From Euzebyella saccharophila (GTDB lineage Bacteria > Bacteroidota > Bacteroidia > Flavobacteriales > Flavobacteriaceae): a DNA stretch of 64,000 bases. The stretch spans positions 620,001 through 684,000 of the forward strand of contig NZ_JACYFJ010000001.1 of NCBI RefSeq assembly GCF_014855495.1. The letters run 5' to 3'. The position numbers and the translations under genes were made by a program. Shown in pieces: positions 34,203 through 43,592 of the stretch. Numbering within the stretch: the stretch's first letter is position 1; the number at the start of each line of letters is the position of its first letter. The notes beneath the pieces were generated by a model that was not told where the DNA came from, did not search any database, and worked only from the letters and a program-made list of their open reading frames with translations.

Positions 34203-35543
34203 ATGAAACATCTTAGCAAATTATTGGTTGTTGTCCTACTAGTTGTAGGGGCTAACAGCATACAAGCGCAAGACGAGAATAACCCTTGGCAGGTTAGCTT
34301 TGGGGTTAATGCCATAGACACCTACCCAACTGGTGACGATGGCGGTTTCGGTAGTCAGCTTTTCAATGCCACTGACCACTGGAACATTCTTCCTTCTATC
34401 TCTTACGTTGGTGTATCAAAGTACGTTGGTAACGGTTTCTCTGTAGGAGCCAGAGGTTCTTTGAACAAACTTGACAAGCTTGGAGATACAAGTGTAGACG
34501 ATCTTTCTCACTACGCTATAGATGGTACTGTAAAATATAACTTTATTGAAGGAACTGTAATCGACCCATTCGTAGAAGTAGGTGGGGGTTATACTTGGGT
34601 AGACGAGATTGGTGCCGGTACTGTTAACGGTGGTGTTGGTATCAACTTTTGGTTTACAGATAACATCGGTTTAACTGTTCAAACTACTTACAAGCACGCT
34701 TTCGAAGATTATTTGGCTAAGCACTGGCAGCACCTTGCTGGTATCGCTGTTAAATTTGGTGGTACTGATACTGATGGTGACGGTGTATATGACAAGGACG
34801 ATGCATGTCCAGAGGTTGCTGGTCTTGAGGCCTTCAACGGTTGTCCAGATGCGGATGGCGATGGTATCGAAGATAGCAAAGATGCTTGTCCTAACGAAGC
34901 TGGTTCTGCTGAAATGAACGGTTGTCCTGATTCTGACGGTGACGGTGTTGCTGACAAAGATGATAAATGTCCAGATGTTGCTGGTCTTGCTAACTTAGCT
35001 GGATGTCCTGATGCTGACGGTGACGGTGTTGCCGATGGTGACGATGAGTGTCCTAACGAAGCTGGTCCTGCTGAAAACAAAGGTTGTCCATGGCCAGATA
35101 GCGATGGTGACAGCGTACTTGACAAAGATGACAAGTGTCCAGATGTTGCTGGTACCGTAGCTAACCAAGGTTGTCCTGAAGTTACTGAAGAAGTACAGAA
35201 GCAATTGAACGACTATGCTAGAACTATCTTGTTCGATACTGGTAAGTCTTCCATCAAAGCTGAGTCTACTTCTGTAATGGTAGATATCATCACTATCTTG
35301 AAAGAGTACCCAACTGCTAAGTTTACAGTTGAAGGTCACACTGACAGTGTAGGTAGCCAGAAATTGAACCAAAGCCTTTCTGAGTCTAGAGCTCTTTCTG
35401 TAAAAGAATTCTTGGTAGACAAAGGAATTGAGGAGTTCAGATTATCTGCTATCGGTTACGGTGAGGATAAGCCAATCGCTTCTAACGCTACAAGAAGCGG
35501 TAGAAAAGAAAACAGAAGAGTTGAAATTAACTTAGTGAAGTAA
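34203..35543 (+). CDS. OmpA-family outer membrane protein with thrombospondin type 3 repeats
   Basis: The 446-aa protein has a signal peptide [20 protein letters not shown] ending in QAQ, an N-terminal beta-barrel of about 165 residues, then five or so calcium-binding type 3 repeats ([19 protein letters not shown] and copies) at about 190-325, and a C-terminal OmpA domain with [20 protein letters not shown] that binds peptidoglycan. It anchors the outer membrane to the wall. Codon choice is more uniform than in the neighbours, as in highly expressed genes. The preceding TTG (34197) is in frame but the ATG is preferred. A full-consensus promoter and a strong terminator bracket it. Confidence 0.95.
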   Translation: MKHLSKLLVVVLLVVGANSIQAQDENNPWQVSFGVNAIDTYPTGDDGGFGSQLFNATDHWNILPSISYVGVSKYVGNGFSVGARGSLNKLDKLGDTSVDDLSHYAIDGTVKYNFIEGTVIDPFVEVGGGYTWVDEIGAGTVNGGVGINFWFTDNIGLTVQTTYKHAFEDYLAKHWQHLAGIAVKFGGTDTDGDGVYDKDDACPEVAGLEAFNGCPDADGDGIEDSKDACPNEAGSAEMNGCPDSDGDGVADKDDKCPDVAGLANLAGCPDADGDGVADGDDECPNEAGPAENKGCPWPDSDGDSVLDKDDKCPDVAGTVANQGCPEVTEEVQKQLNDYARTILFDTGKSSIKAESTSVMVDIITILKEYPTAKFTVEGHTDSVGSQKLNQSLSESRALSVKEFLVDKGIEEFRLSAIGYGEDKPIASNATRSGRKENRRVEINLVK

Positions 35544-35567
35544 TTCAACCTTACTAAATAATTTAAA

Positions 35568-35600
35568 AAGCCCCGACATTTATGTCGGGGCTTTTTTATT
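35568..35600 (+). terminator. Rho-independent terminator after the ompA-like gene
   Basis: 12-bp perfect stem AAGCCCCGACAT (35568-35579) with ATGTCGGGGCTT (35582-35593), two-base loop, then T run. The T run merges into a -7-like TATTTTTG (35597-35604) just before the AddB-like start. Confidence 0.9.
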
Positions 35601-35608
35601 TTTGGGCT

Positions 35609-38353
35609 ATGCAGAGTTTTTTAGAACAGGTAGCCCTAGAAGTAATAAACAGTAAACTTTCTTTGGAAAAAACGGTTTTTGTACTACCCAGCAAAAGGGC
35701 CGGAACATTTCTTAGGACTCTATTGGCGAGGACGGCCAACGCTACCTTTTTCTCTCCTGATATCTATAGTATTGAAGGCTTTGTAGAAGAAATTTCAGGG
35801 CTTTCTTTTGCTTCACATACAAAACAGCTATTTACTCTTTACGAGGCTTACCTCGAACAATCTTGGGAACGTAAGGATGATTTTTTTGCTTTTTCCAAAT
35901 GGGGGTCCACTCTTTTGCAGGATTTTAATGAGATTGATAGATATCTAATAGATTCCAATAGCCTGTTCAGTAATTTGGCGGCAATACAGGAATTAAATCA
36001 TTGGTCTCTTCAGGCGGAAAAAACCAAAATGATGAAGGAATATCTGAGTTTTTGGAATAATTTGGATACACTTTATGGCCGGTTTAATGAGAAGTTACTT
36101 AGTGGCGATTTAGGCCATCAGGGACTGGTGTATAGAATAGCATGCCAAAAATTAAGTAGGTACTTGAAGTCTCATACGGATAAGCATTTTGTTTTTATAG
36201 GTTTCAATGCTCTTAATACTGCGGAAAGCACCATTATACAAGAGGTACTTGAGAAAACCCAAGCCAGAATCTATTGGGATTTGGATTCTTATTTTCTTAA
36301 TGATGAGATTCACGATGCAGGTTTATTCATTCGTCAGCATAAAAAAGAGTGGTCTTATTTTGAGAACAATGAATTGAAGGGAATTAGCTCTAATTATCTT
36401 CAGAATAAGGCGATAAAAATTATTGGTGTTCCAAAAAATATATCGCAGGTCAAATATGTAGGACAGTTGTTAAAGGAAATAGAGGAGGACACTTCCATTG
36501 ATTTAAAGAAGACAGCAGTTGTCTTGGGCGATGAAAGTTTAATGAATCCTTTGTTAAATTCAATTCCCGAAGAAATTTCTAGGGTTAACATCACTATGGG
36601 CTATCCTTTGGTTCAAACCCCTATGGCTTCCCTTTTTGATCAATATTTAAATCTTTATTTGAATAGAACGGACCAAGGTTGGTTTCATAGATTGTTGGAA
36701 TCGTTTTTATCCCATCCCTATATTCAATTGACCTTGGATTTTGAAGAGGAAAATAAGGTAAACACCTTGTTGTCCTATCTTAAAACCAATAATTACGCCT
36801 ATATAGGTTCTCAAAAACTTAGAGATCTTGTTAACAGTGATTTGAGTGAAATTTTGTTTTTGGATAATACTCCAACACCAATTCAATGGATAGAAAATTG
36901 CCAAGCACTCATCTTACAAATGAAAGGAGTACTTCAACAAAAGAACGATTCCTTAGGTTTAGAATACCTCTATAGGTTCCATAGAGTTTTTAATCAATTA
37001 CGGGACGTTATTAAGGACCATCAGTTTGTGAACGACTTAAAGTCGCTACAATCGCTTTATAGGGAGGTAGTTGGATCTGAGTCTTTGGATTTTCAAGGGG
37101 AGCCTTTAGAAGGTTTACAGATTATGGGAATGTTGGAGAGTAGAAATTTGGATTATGAAACGGTCATCATCACTTCAGTGAATGAAGGCATCCTTCCTTC
37201 AGGGAAATCCAATAATTCATTTATACCCTTTGACTTAAAAGTAAGGTTGGGTCTACCCACCTATAAGGAAAAGGATGCTGTTTATACCTATCACTTCTAT
37301 AGGCTTCTTCAAAGGGCGAAGAATATCTTCATATTATATAATACAGAGCCCGATGTGCTCGAAGGTGGGGAGCGAAGTAGGTTGATACATCAACTTTTAA
37401 CCGATATCAATATGAAATCGTTTATAGCGGAATCTATTGCAGCACCAATCATTCAGCCTCAAGTAAAAAAAGAGGAAAAGGTGGTTAAAGACCAACACTT
37501 GCTAAAATTAATTAAAGAACATGCAACCAAAGGTTTTTCACCAACATCCCTGACTAATTACATAAGAAACCCTATAGATTTTTATAAACGAAATCTCTTA
37601 GGTATCGATGATGTTCTGGAGGTGGAAGAAACCATTGCCGCAAATACATTTGGTACGGTGGTACATGATACCTTAGAAGAACTTTATACGCCATTTATCG
37701 GTTCGTACCTGTCTATAGATAAGCTTAACGGACTAAAGAATTCCATTTATGGAACCGTTCAAAAGCACTTCTCCAATTCTTATTTGGGAGGCGATATTTC
37801 AACAGGTAGAAACTTAATTGCTTTTAATGTAGTAGTGCGGTATGTAGAAAACTTTATTACAATGGAAATTGCAGAACTTGAACACCATCAAATAAAGATT
37901 TTAGGTCTGGAAAAAAGCATGAAGACCACCTTGGATATTTCAGGAATTAATTATCCAATTACTTTAAAAGGAAAATTAGACCGTATAGATGAATTGGATG
38001 GCGTTATTCGCATCATTGACTATAAAACCGGTAAAGTGATTCCTTCACAGGTAGAGATTGTGGAATGGGAAGAAATTATTTTGGATTATAAGTACAGTAA
38101 AGCTTTTCAACTTCTTTGTTACGCCTTAATGTTTCATGAAATGGAAGGTATCAACAATTTGGAATCCGGTATTGTTTCCTTTAAAAACTTGGGGGCCGGT
38201 CTTATGAGCTTTGCTACCAAGGAAAGTAGTAGGAGTCGAACAAAAAATAAGGAAATCAACCTGGAAATTCTGGAATTATTTCAGCAGCATTTGGCCAATT
38301 TAATTCGAGAAATTTGTAATCCGGAAATTCCGCTCCTCGAAAAGCAAGTATAA
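35609..38353 (+). CDS. AddB-like helicase-nuclease subunit (PD-(D/E)XK)
   Basis: The 914-aa protein starts MQSFLEQVALEVINSKLSLE and has a degenerate Walker A PSKRAGTFLRTLLA at about residue 30, an inactivated helicase core, and a C-terminal nuclease LKGKLDRIDELDG then IRIIDYKTGKV with the catalytic Asp and Lys. This is the AddB/RexB plan. It would pair with the AddA-like protein encoded at 29535. The frame extends back to an ATG in the ompA terminator (35582), which is not a credible start. The two subunits are split by kbl and ompA, so they are not in one operon. Confidence 0.88.
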   Translation: MQSFLEQVALEVINSKLSLEKTVFVLPSKRAGTFLRTLLARTANATFFSPDIYSIEGFVEEISGLSFASHTKQLFTLYEAYLEQSWERKDDFFAFSKWGSTLLQDFNEIDRYLIDSNSLFSNLAAIQELNHWSLQAEKTKMMKEYLSFWNNLDTLYGRFNEKLLSGDLGHQGLVYRIACQKLSRYLKSHTDKHFVFIGFNALNTAESTIIQEVLEKTQARIYWDLDSYFLNDEIHDAGLFIRQHKKEWSYFENNELKGISSNYLQNKAIKIIGVPKNISQVKYVGQLLKEIEEDTSIDLKKTAVVLGDESLMNPLLNSIPEEISRVNITMGYPLVQTPMASLFDQYLNLYLNRTDQGWFHRLLESFLSHPYIQLTLDFEEENKVNTLLSYLKTNNYAYIGSQKLRDLVNSDLSEILFLDNTPTPIQWIENCQALILQMKGVLQQKNDSLGLEYLYRFHRVFNQLRDVIKDHQFVNDLKSLQSLYREVVGSESLDFQGEPLEGLQIMGMLESRNLDYETVIITSVNEGILPSGKSNNSFIPFDLKVRLGLPTYKEKDAVYTYHFYRLLQRAKNIFILYNTEPDVLEGGERSRLIHQLLTDINMKSFIAESIAAPIIQPQVKKEEKVVKDQHLLKLIKEHATKGFSPTSLTNYIRNPIDFYKRNLLGIDDVLEVEETIAANTFGTVVHDTLEELYTPFIGSYLSIDKLNGLKNSIYGTVQKHFSNSYLGGDISTGRNLIAFNVVVRYVENFITMEIAELEHHQIKILGLEKSMKTTLDISGINYPITLKGKLDRIDELDGVIRIIDYKTGKVIPSQVEIVEWEEIILDYKYSKAFQLLCYALMFHEMEGINNLESGIVSFKNLGAGLMSFATKESSRSRTKNKEINLEILELFQQHLANLIREICNPEIPLLEKQV

Positions 38354-38380
38354 AAAAGGCAGCTTTGCTGCCTTTTTAGT
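38353..38380. terminator. Bidirectional terminator between the AddB-like gene and the SDR gene
   Basis: 11-bp stem AAAAAGGCAGC (38353-38363) with GCTGCCTTTTT (38367-38377), loop TTT. It overlaps the end of the AddB-like stop codon and lies 7 bp before the end of the convergent SDR gene, so it serves both strands. Confidence 0.85.
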
Positions 38381-38386
38381 TTTATC

Positions 38387-39100
38387 CTATTTTTTATCCG
38401 GTCTGCTAGGCCGTACTTCCACTTTACTAGGAAGTGTCCTCGGGTGAATTTTTAATAGATCCACTACCATTTGACCAATATCTTCCGGTTGAATTTTCCA
38501 TGCATCCTTATCATCCGGTTGGTTCCCCGCAAAATGCGTAGCTACGGAACCTGGCATAATAGTAGTTACTTTAATGTCAAACTTTCGAAGGTCTAACATG
38601 GCGGCCTGTGTAAAGCCTACTACTCCAAATTTGGTTGCATTGTACCCTGCGCCATTGGCAAAAAAGTTCGTACCGGCCAAGCTAGCCAAGGTCATATAGT
38701 ACCCTTTCGATTTTTTAAGTGCCTCTACAGAAGCTTTTAGAGTATGAAACACCCCATTAAGGTTGGTGTTGATCATCTGGTGCCATTCCGTTTCCGTCAT
38801 TTCATCAACTGAGGCAAAATTACCGACCCCTGCATTGGCCAAGACCACATCTATCTGTCCCCATTTTGCAATGATTTTTTTAACGGCATCTTCCTCATCC
38901 CTAAGTTTGGATACGTCTGAAGATATGGCAAGTACCCTACTATCATCACCAAGTTGTGCGGCCGCTTTTTGTACCGTTTGAAGCGTTCTACCGCTAATGG
39001 CGACTTTCATTCCTGCTTCCAGCAATTTTTGAGCAACCCCAAAACCTATTCCTTTGGAGCCACCAGTTATATAAGCAACTTTATCTTTTAAATTTTCCAT
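38387..39100 (-). CDS. Short-chain dehydrogenase/reductase (SDR)
   Basis: The 237-aa protein starts MENLKDKVAYITGGSKGIGF with the cofactor loop TGGSKGIG, then ANAGVG near residue 87, the catalytic Ser in MTLASLAGTN, and the Tyr-x-x-x-Lys of GYNATKFGVVG. The Arg after the loop (SGRT) suggests NADP. Substrate is unknown; relatives are annotated as 3-ketoacyl reductase-like or sugar dehydrogenases. The frame extends 45 nt upstream, but ATG 39100 is the family start. It sits back to back with the uronate isomerase gene, 237 bp away, so a link with uronate metabolism is possible. Confidence 0.9.
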   Translation of the reverse strand: MENLKDKVAYITGGSKGIGFGVAQKLLEAGMKVAISGRTLQTVQKAAAQLGDDSRVLAISSDVSKLRDEEDAVKKIIAKWGQIDVVLANAGVGNFASVDEMTETEWHQMINTNLNGVFHTLKASVEALKKSKGYYMTLASLAGTNFFANGAGYNATKFGVVGFTQAAMLDLRKFDIKVTTIMPGSVATHFAGNQPDDKDAWKIQPEDIGQMVVDLLKIHPRTLPSKVEVRPSRPDKK

Positions 39101-39336
39101 GGTTATATTTTTTTTCTGAATGTAAAACGACCAAGGGAAACCCAAAAATAAGCGACGTTATAGTTTTCTTAAAAAGATTTTAGTTAAACGATGAACGCTA
39201 TGAAGCCTCTTTGTATTCTTTTTCTTTTTTCTTGTTTAAAAGGGAATAGAGTTCTATTTTTAAAACCTTGCAGATTTAAGAATGTAGACGATAAAAATCT
39301 GCTAATCCTAAATCAAATTAGTACATTAATTGAAAT

Positions 39337-40743
39337 ATGGCAAAACAACCCAATTTAATAAACGATAATTTTTTGTTGCAAAGCAAGTATGCTGAAGAGC
39401 TCTATCATGAGTTTGCTGTACACATGCCTGTAATCGATTACCATAATCATTTATCGCCTAAGGCCTTAGCGGAGAATACAGTTTTTGATTCCATTACTGC
39501 CGCTTGGATAGATGGAGACCATTACAAGTGGAGGGCCATGCGAACCTTGGGAGTAGATGAGAAATTTATAACCGGTAATGGTACCGCAAAAGAAAAGTTT
39601 TCTCAGTGGGCCTATACTGTACCCTATACCATGCGCAATCCTCTTTATCATTGGACTCACATGGAACTTACCCGCTATTTTGGTATAACGGATTTACTTT
39701 CCGATAAGAATGCGGACTCCATCTTTGATGCAACATCAGAAAAATTACAATCTCCGGAATATAGTTGTAGAGGACTCATATCTAAAATGAACGTGGAGGT
39801 ACTTTGTACAACGGAGGACCCAACTGATACGTTGGAATATCATCAGCAATTGGCAAAAAGTTCTTTTGGCACCAAAGTGAGTACAGCCTTTAGGCCGGAC
39901 AAGGCCATTGTCATTTCAGATAGTGGTTACAATGCATACTTGGACAAGCTTGAAAAGGTAACCAATATGAACATCTCCAGTTACCAAAAGCTGTGTAATG
40001 CCCTGCGTAACCGAATTGAACATTTTCACGAAAACGGATGCCGTGTTTGTGATCATGGACTAAACCATTTGTTTGCAGAAGATTATACGGATTCTGAAAT
40101 CAAGTCCATTTTTGAGAAGAAACGTGGTGGGGCCGATGTTACAGCAGAAGAAAATGCTAAGTTTCAAAGTGCTCTTTTATGGTATTTGTGTGAAACCTAT
40201 CATGAATTCGGTTGGGTACAGCAATTCCATTTGGGCGCCCTTAGAAATAACAATAAGAGAATGTTGGCCCAGTTAGGCCCCGATACCGGATGGGATTCTA
40301 TTGGAGATTATCCACAAGCGCAGAGTATTTCTAAATTCTTGAATACTTTGGATGGTAAGGAGAAGCTTACCAAAACCATTCTTTATAACCTGAATCCTAG
40401 TGACAATGCCATGATGGCAACCATGATCGGTAATTTTAACGATGGTAGCGTACGTGGAAAAGTACAATGGGGTTCTGGATGGTGGTTCTTAGACCAGAAA
40501 GACGGTATGGAGGAGCAAATGAACACCCTTTCCAATATGGGGCTCATCAGTTGTTTTATTGGTATGTTGACCGATTCCCGTAGCTTCCTTTCCTTTCCAA
40601 GGCACGAATATTTTCGAAGGATTCTTTGTAATCTCTTTGGGGAGGATATTAAAAATGGAGAATTGCCCAATGATATGGAATGGATCGGTAAAATGGTACA
40701 GGATATCTGCTATAATAACGCCAAAGCCTATTTTGACCTTTAA
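39337..40743 (+). CDS. uxaC: Uronate isomerase
   Basis: UxaC interconverts D-glucuronate/D-fructuronate and D-galacturonate/D-tagaturonate. The 468-aa protein has the amidohydrolase-type motif MPVIDYHNHLSPKALAEN near the N-terminus, HWTHMELTRYFG, and a C-terminal PRHEYFRRILCNLFGEDI that marks the family. It is followed by a complete TRAP transporter (dctP, dctQ, dctM), so the unit takes up a hexuronate and feeds it into the cell. No uxaB/uxuB or uxuA is in the window. Confidence 0.95.
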   Translation: MAKQPNLINDNFLLQSKYAEELYHEFAVHMPVIDYHNHLSPKALAENTVFDSITAAWIDGDHYKWRAMRTLGVDEKFITGNGTAKEKFSQWAYTVPYTMRNPLYHWTHMELTRYFGITDLLSDKNADSIFDATSEKLQSPEYSCRGLISKMNVEVLCTTEDPTDTLEYHQQLAKSSFGTKVSTAFRPDKAIVISDSGYNAYLDKLEKVTNMNISSYQKLCNALRNRIEHFHENGCRVCDHGLNHLFAEDYTDSEIKSIFEKKRGGADVTAEENAKFQSALLWYLCETYHEFGWVQQFHLGALRNNNKRMLAQLGPDTGWDSIGDYPQAQSISKFLNTLDGKEKLTKTILYNLNPSDNAMMATMIGNFNDGSVRGKVQWGSGWWFLDQKDGMEEQMNTLSNMGLISCFIGMLTDSRSFLSFPRHEYFRRILCNLFGEDIKNGELPNDMEWIGKMVQDICYNNAKAYFDL

Positions 40744-40805
40744 ACAATTGGTACTCTCAGACCAATTTCCCTAATTTGGGTAAACCTACTTGAAACTACA
40801 AACGG

Positions 40806-41810
40806 ATGAAACACTTTTTTAAATTGATGTCTTTTCGGAAAATCTTAAGCATCATCTTTGTAGGGACATGGTTACTTTTCAACCTTTCCTGCGCCTCCAA
40901 CAGTGATGAAAAAATACTGTTTTTCGCTCATTCCCTGCCTACATCCCACCCGGTTCACAAAGGTATTGTGGCTATGCAGGAATCATTGAACGAGAAATCT
41001 GGAGGTAAATTACAGATAAAGATTTTTCCAGACGGGCAGTTGGGTTCAGAGAGGGAAACCATTGAGCTGTTACAAATTGGGAGTATTGCCATGACTAAGG
41101 TAAGTGCTTCGGCACTTTCTAACTTTGCTCCCGAATATAAAATAACGGTAATTCCCTATTTGTTCCGTGATAGCGACCATTTGTTCAAGAACCTGGAAGG
41201 GGAAGTGGGTGAGCAACTTTTGGCAAGTGGAACCGAGTACCTTCTAAGAGGGGTATGTTTTTACGATGCAGGAGCTAGAAGTTTTTATACGAAAGATGCC
41301 CCGGTCAATTCTCCAGATGATTTAGACGGACTAAAACTGAGGGTTCAGAACGACCAAATGTCGGTAGATATGGCCAATACGTTAGGCGCCTCCGCAACTC
41401 CTATGGCGTTTGGGGAATTGTATACCGCTTTGCAACAGAACGTGGTTGATGGTGCGGAGAACAACATCCCTTCTTTTGTGAGCTCCAACCATTTTGAAGT
41501 TTGTAAATATTACATTTTTGATGAGCATACTATGGTACCCGACGTAGTAATAATTGGAACCAAGTTTTGGGACTCATTAAGCGAAGAGGAAAAAGTTTGG
41601 TTGGAAGAGGCAGCGGATGAAAGTGTTGCCAAACAAAAGCAATATTGGAAGGAAACCGTAGATGAAAACATGAAAATGCTGAAGGAAAAGGGGATTGAGT
41701 TCATTTATCCCGATAAGGCACCTTTTGTAGAAAAATCCAGACCGGTAATGGAAAGGCTACTTGAGGACCCACAGTTAAGACCTATCATTGAAAAGATAAA
41801 TGCTAACTAA
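40806..41810 (+). CDS. TRAP transporter substrate-binding protein (DctP type), lipoprotein
   Basis: The 334-aa protein has a signal with lipobox LSCASNS, then the DctP-family body: FAHSLPTSHPVHKG, GSERETIELLQIGSIAMTKV, and the signature LRVQNDQMSVDMANTLGASA with the conserved Arg that binds the substrate carboxylate. It delivers an organic acid, probably a uronate given uxaC upstream, to the DctQM permease. In Bacteroidota the protein is tethered by lipid. Its stop overlaps the dctQ start by one base. Confidence 0.94.
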   Translation: MKHFFKLMSFRKILSIIFVGTWLLFNLSCASNSDEKILFFAHSLPTSHPVHKGIVAMQESLNEKSGGKLQIKIFPDGQLGSERETIELLQIGSIAMTKVSASALSNFAPEYKITVIPYLFRDSDHLFKNLEGEVGEQLLASGTEYLLRGVCFYDAGARSFYTKDAPVNSPDDLDGLKLRVQNDQMSVDMANTLGASATPMAFGELYTALQQNVVDGAENNIPSFVSSNHFEVCKYYIFDEHTMVPDVVIIGTKFWDSLSEEEKVWLEEAADESVAKQKQYWKETVDENMKMLKEKGIEFIYPDKAPFVEKSRPVMERLLEDPQLRPIIEKINAN

Positions 41811-42280
41811 TGGATAAGATATATACTACGTTAAATAAAGTTATTGAGGCCCTGCTGGCCGTCATCTTTGGGTTATTGGTCATTGATGTAGTGTGGCAGG
41901 TGGTTTCGCGCTATGTTGTAGGGCAATCAAGTTCCTTTACAGAAGAGTTTGCTAGATTTTCCCTTATTTGGCTGACCGTTTTAGGGGCGGCCCATATTAA
42001 TGGAAGTAAGGATGGGCACTTGTCCATGGATTTTTTATTGACCAAGCTTCCCGAAGAGAAGAAAATCAAGAGACAGAAGATTATTCAGATAATGATGGCA
42101 GTCTTTGCACTGGTAATCATGGTGATTGGTGGTGGAAATTTGGTCTATATCACTTTATCCTTAGGTCAGACCTCCTCAGCCTTGCAGGTCCCACTAGGGT
42201 TTGTCTACGCAATCGTTCCCGTCTCCGGATTGATCATTATATTTTTCTCTTATTATAATATTAAGAAACTAAACTTTTAA
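41810..42280 (+). CDS. TRAP transporter small permease (DctQ type)
   Basis: 156-aa protein with four membrane helices; the stretch SFTEEFARFSLIWLTVLGAAH with the conserved Glu-Glu and Arg is the DctQ signature. It forms the small subunit of the TRAP permease. It overlaps dctP by one base and is followed after 1 bp by dctM, so all three are translated together. Confidence 0.94.
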   Translation: MDKIYTTLNKVIEALLAVIFGLLVIDVVWQVVSRYVVGQSSSFTEEFARFSLIWLTVLGAAHINGSKDGHLSMDFLLTKLPEEKKIKRQKIIQIMMAVFALVIMVIGGGNLVYITLSLGQTSSALQVPLGFVYAIVPVSGLIIIFFSYYNIKKLNF

Positions 42281-42281
42281 A

Positions 42282-43592
42282 ATGAGCATAGAGACTATTA
42301 GTATTATCGTTCTTTTTGTAAGTTTCATTGGTTTGTTGGCCTACGGAGTTCCTGTAGCCTATTCCATTGGTATTTCTACCACACTTACCTTAATTCTGAA
42401 TATTGCCTATTTGCCGGCTACCACTACCGCTGCCCAAAGAATGACAACGGGTATTGATAATTTTGCGCTTCTGGCCATACCCTTCTTTATTTTGGGCGGT
42501 GAAATCATGAATACGGGAGGCATCGCAAAACGGCTTATCGATTTTGCCAAATCACTGATAGGTAGTTTGCCCGGTGGTCTGGCCTTTGTTAACATTATCG
42601 CCGCCATGCTTTTTGGTGCTATCTCCGGATCGGCGGTGGCAGCGGCATCTGCGATAGGTAGTACATTAACGGAGAAAATGGAAAGTGAAGGTTACCCAAG
42701 GGAATTCAGTGCGGCAGTCAATATTAGTTCTTCCACAACAGGGCTCTTGATTCCACCAAGTAACGTATTGATCATATTTGCATTGGCCAGTGGTGGTACC
42801 GCTTCGGTAGCAGCTTTGTTCATTGCAGGCTATATTCCTGGTATTCTGGTAGGCCTGGCGCTCATGATAATGGTTTTTATCTATGCTAAAAGAAAAGGCT
42901 TGCCTAGAGCACCTAGAGTAGGTTTTAAGCAATTGTTCGCAGATTTTAGAAGGGCATTTTTAAGCTTGACCCTGTTGATAATCGTTGTTGGGGGAATCGT
43001 AGTAGGCGTATTTACGGCAACGGAAGCTGCTGCAATTGCCGTAGTCTACGCCATGTTGCTAGGTTTTATCAATAAGGAATTAAAGGTGAGCCATTTTAAA
43101 CCTTTGTTGTTGAGAAGCGCACGAACTACGGCCATCGTAATGTTCTTGATTGCTACTTCTATGGCCATGTCGTGGTTATTTTCTTTTGAAGGAATTCCGC
43201 AAATGCTAACATCGGCATTATTGGATAATGTGAGCAATCCTATCTTTATTTTCTTAATGATCAACCTGATATTGTTGATTGTAGGAACCTTTATGGACAT
43301 GACTCCTGCTGTGTTGATTTTCACCCCAATTTTCTTGCCAGTGGCCATGGCCTTGGGCATGCACCCTGTTCAATTCGGAATGATTATCGTGCTTAACCTT
43401 TGTATCGGTGTTTGTACACCACCAGTAGGAACGTTGCTCTTTGTTGGTAGTGGTGTAGCCAAGGTACCGGTTACCAAAGTTATCAAGCCTTTGGTTCCGT
43501 TATTATTGGTCATGGTGGCCGTTTTAATGGCAATTACTTATTTCCCGGAATTATCCTTGTGGTTGCCGAGGGCATTCGGACTTATTGATTAA
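42282..43592 (+). CDS. TRAP transporter large permease (DctM type)
   Basis: 436-aa protein with 12 or so membrane helices, the motif GAISGSAVAAASAIGSTLTE, and the repeat signature VVVGVFTATEAAAIAV-like stretch (VGVFTATEAAAIAVVYAM). It uses the sodium gradient to import the ligand delivered by DctP. Last gene of the uxaC-dctPQM unit; its end overlaps the convergent phosphoesterase gene by 4 bp. Confidence 0.95.
   Translation: MSIETISIIVLFVSFIGLLAYGVPVAYSIGISTTLTLILNIAYLPATTTAAQRMTTGIDNFALLAIPFFILGGEIMNTGGIAKRLIDFAKSLIGSLPGGLAFVNIIAAMLFGAISGSAVAAASAIGSTLTEKMESEGYPREFSAAVNISSSTTGLLIPPSNVLIIFALASGGTASVAALFIAGYIPGILVGLALMIMVFIYAKRKGLPRAPRVGFKQLFADFRRAFLSLTLLIIVVGGIVVGVFTATEAAAIAVVYAMLLGFINKELKVSHFKPLLLRSARTTAIVMFLIATSMAMSWLFSFEGIPQMLTSALLDNVSNPIFIFLMINLILLIVGTFMDMTPAVLIFTPIFLPVAMALGMHPVQFGMIIVLNLCIGVCTPPVGTLLFVGSGVAKVPVTKVIKPLVPLLLVMVAVLMAITYFPELSLWLPRAFGLID

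Noticed and set aside
34709-35134. 141-codon minus frame rich in Ser and Pro
   Set aside because: It is the mirror of the type 3 repeats in the ompA-like gene; repetitive coding DNA commonly leaves such open antisense frames.
35582-35608. ATG 35582 as start of the AddB-like gene
   Set aside because: It is part of the ompA terminator stem; the ATG at 35609 starts the conserved N-terminus.
39191-39358. 55-codon plus frame upstream of and overlapping the start of uxaC
   Set aside because: The composition is that of AT-rich leader DNA, and it overlaps uxaC in another frame.
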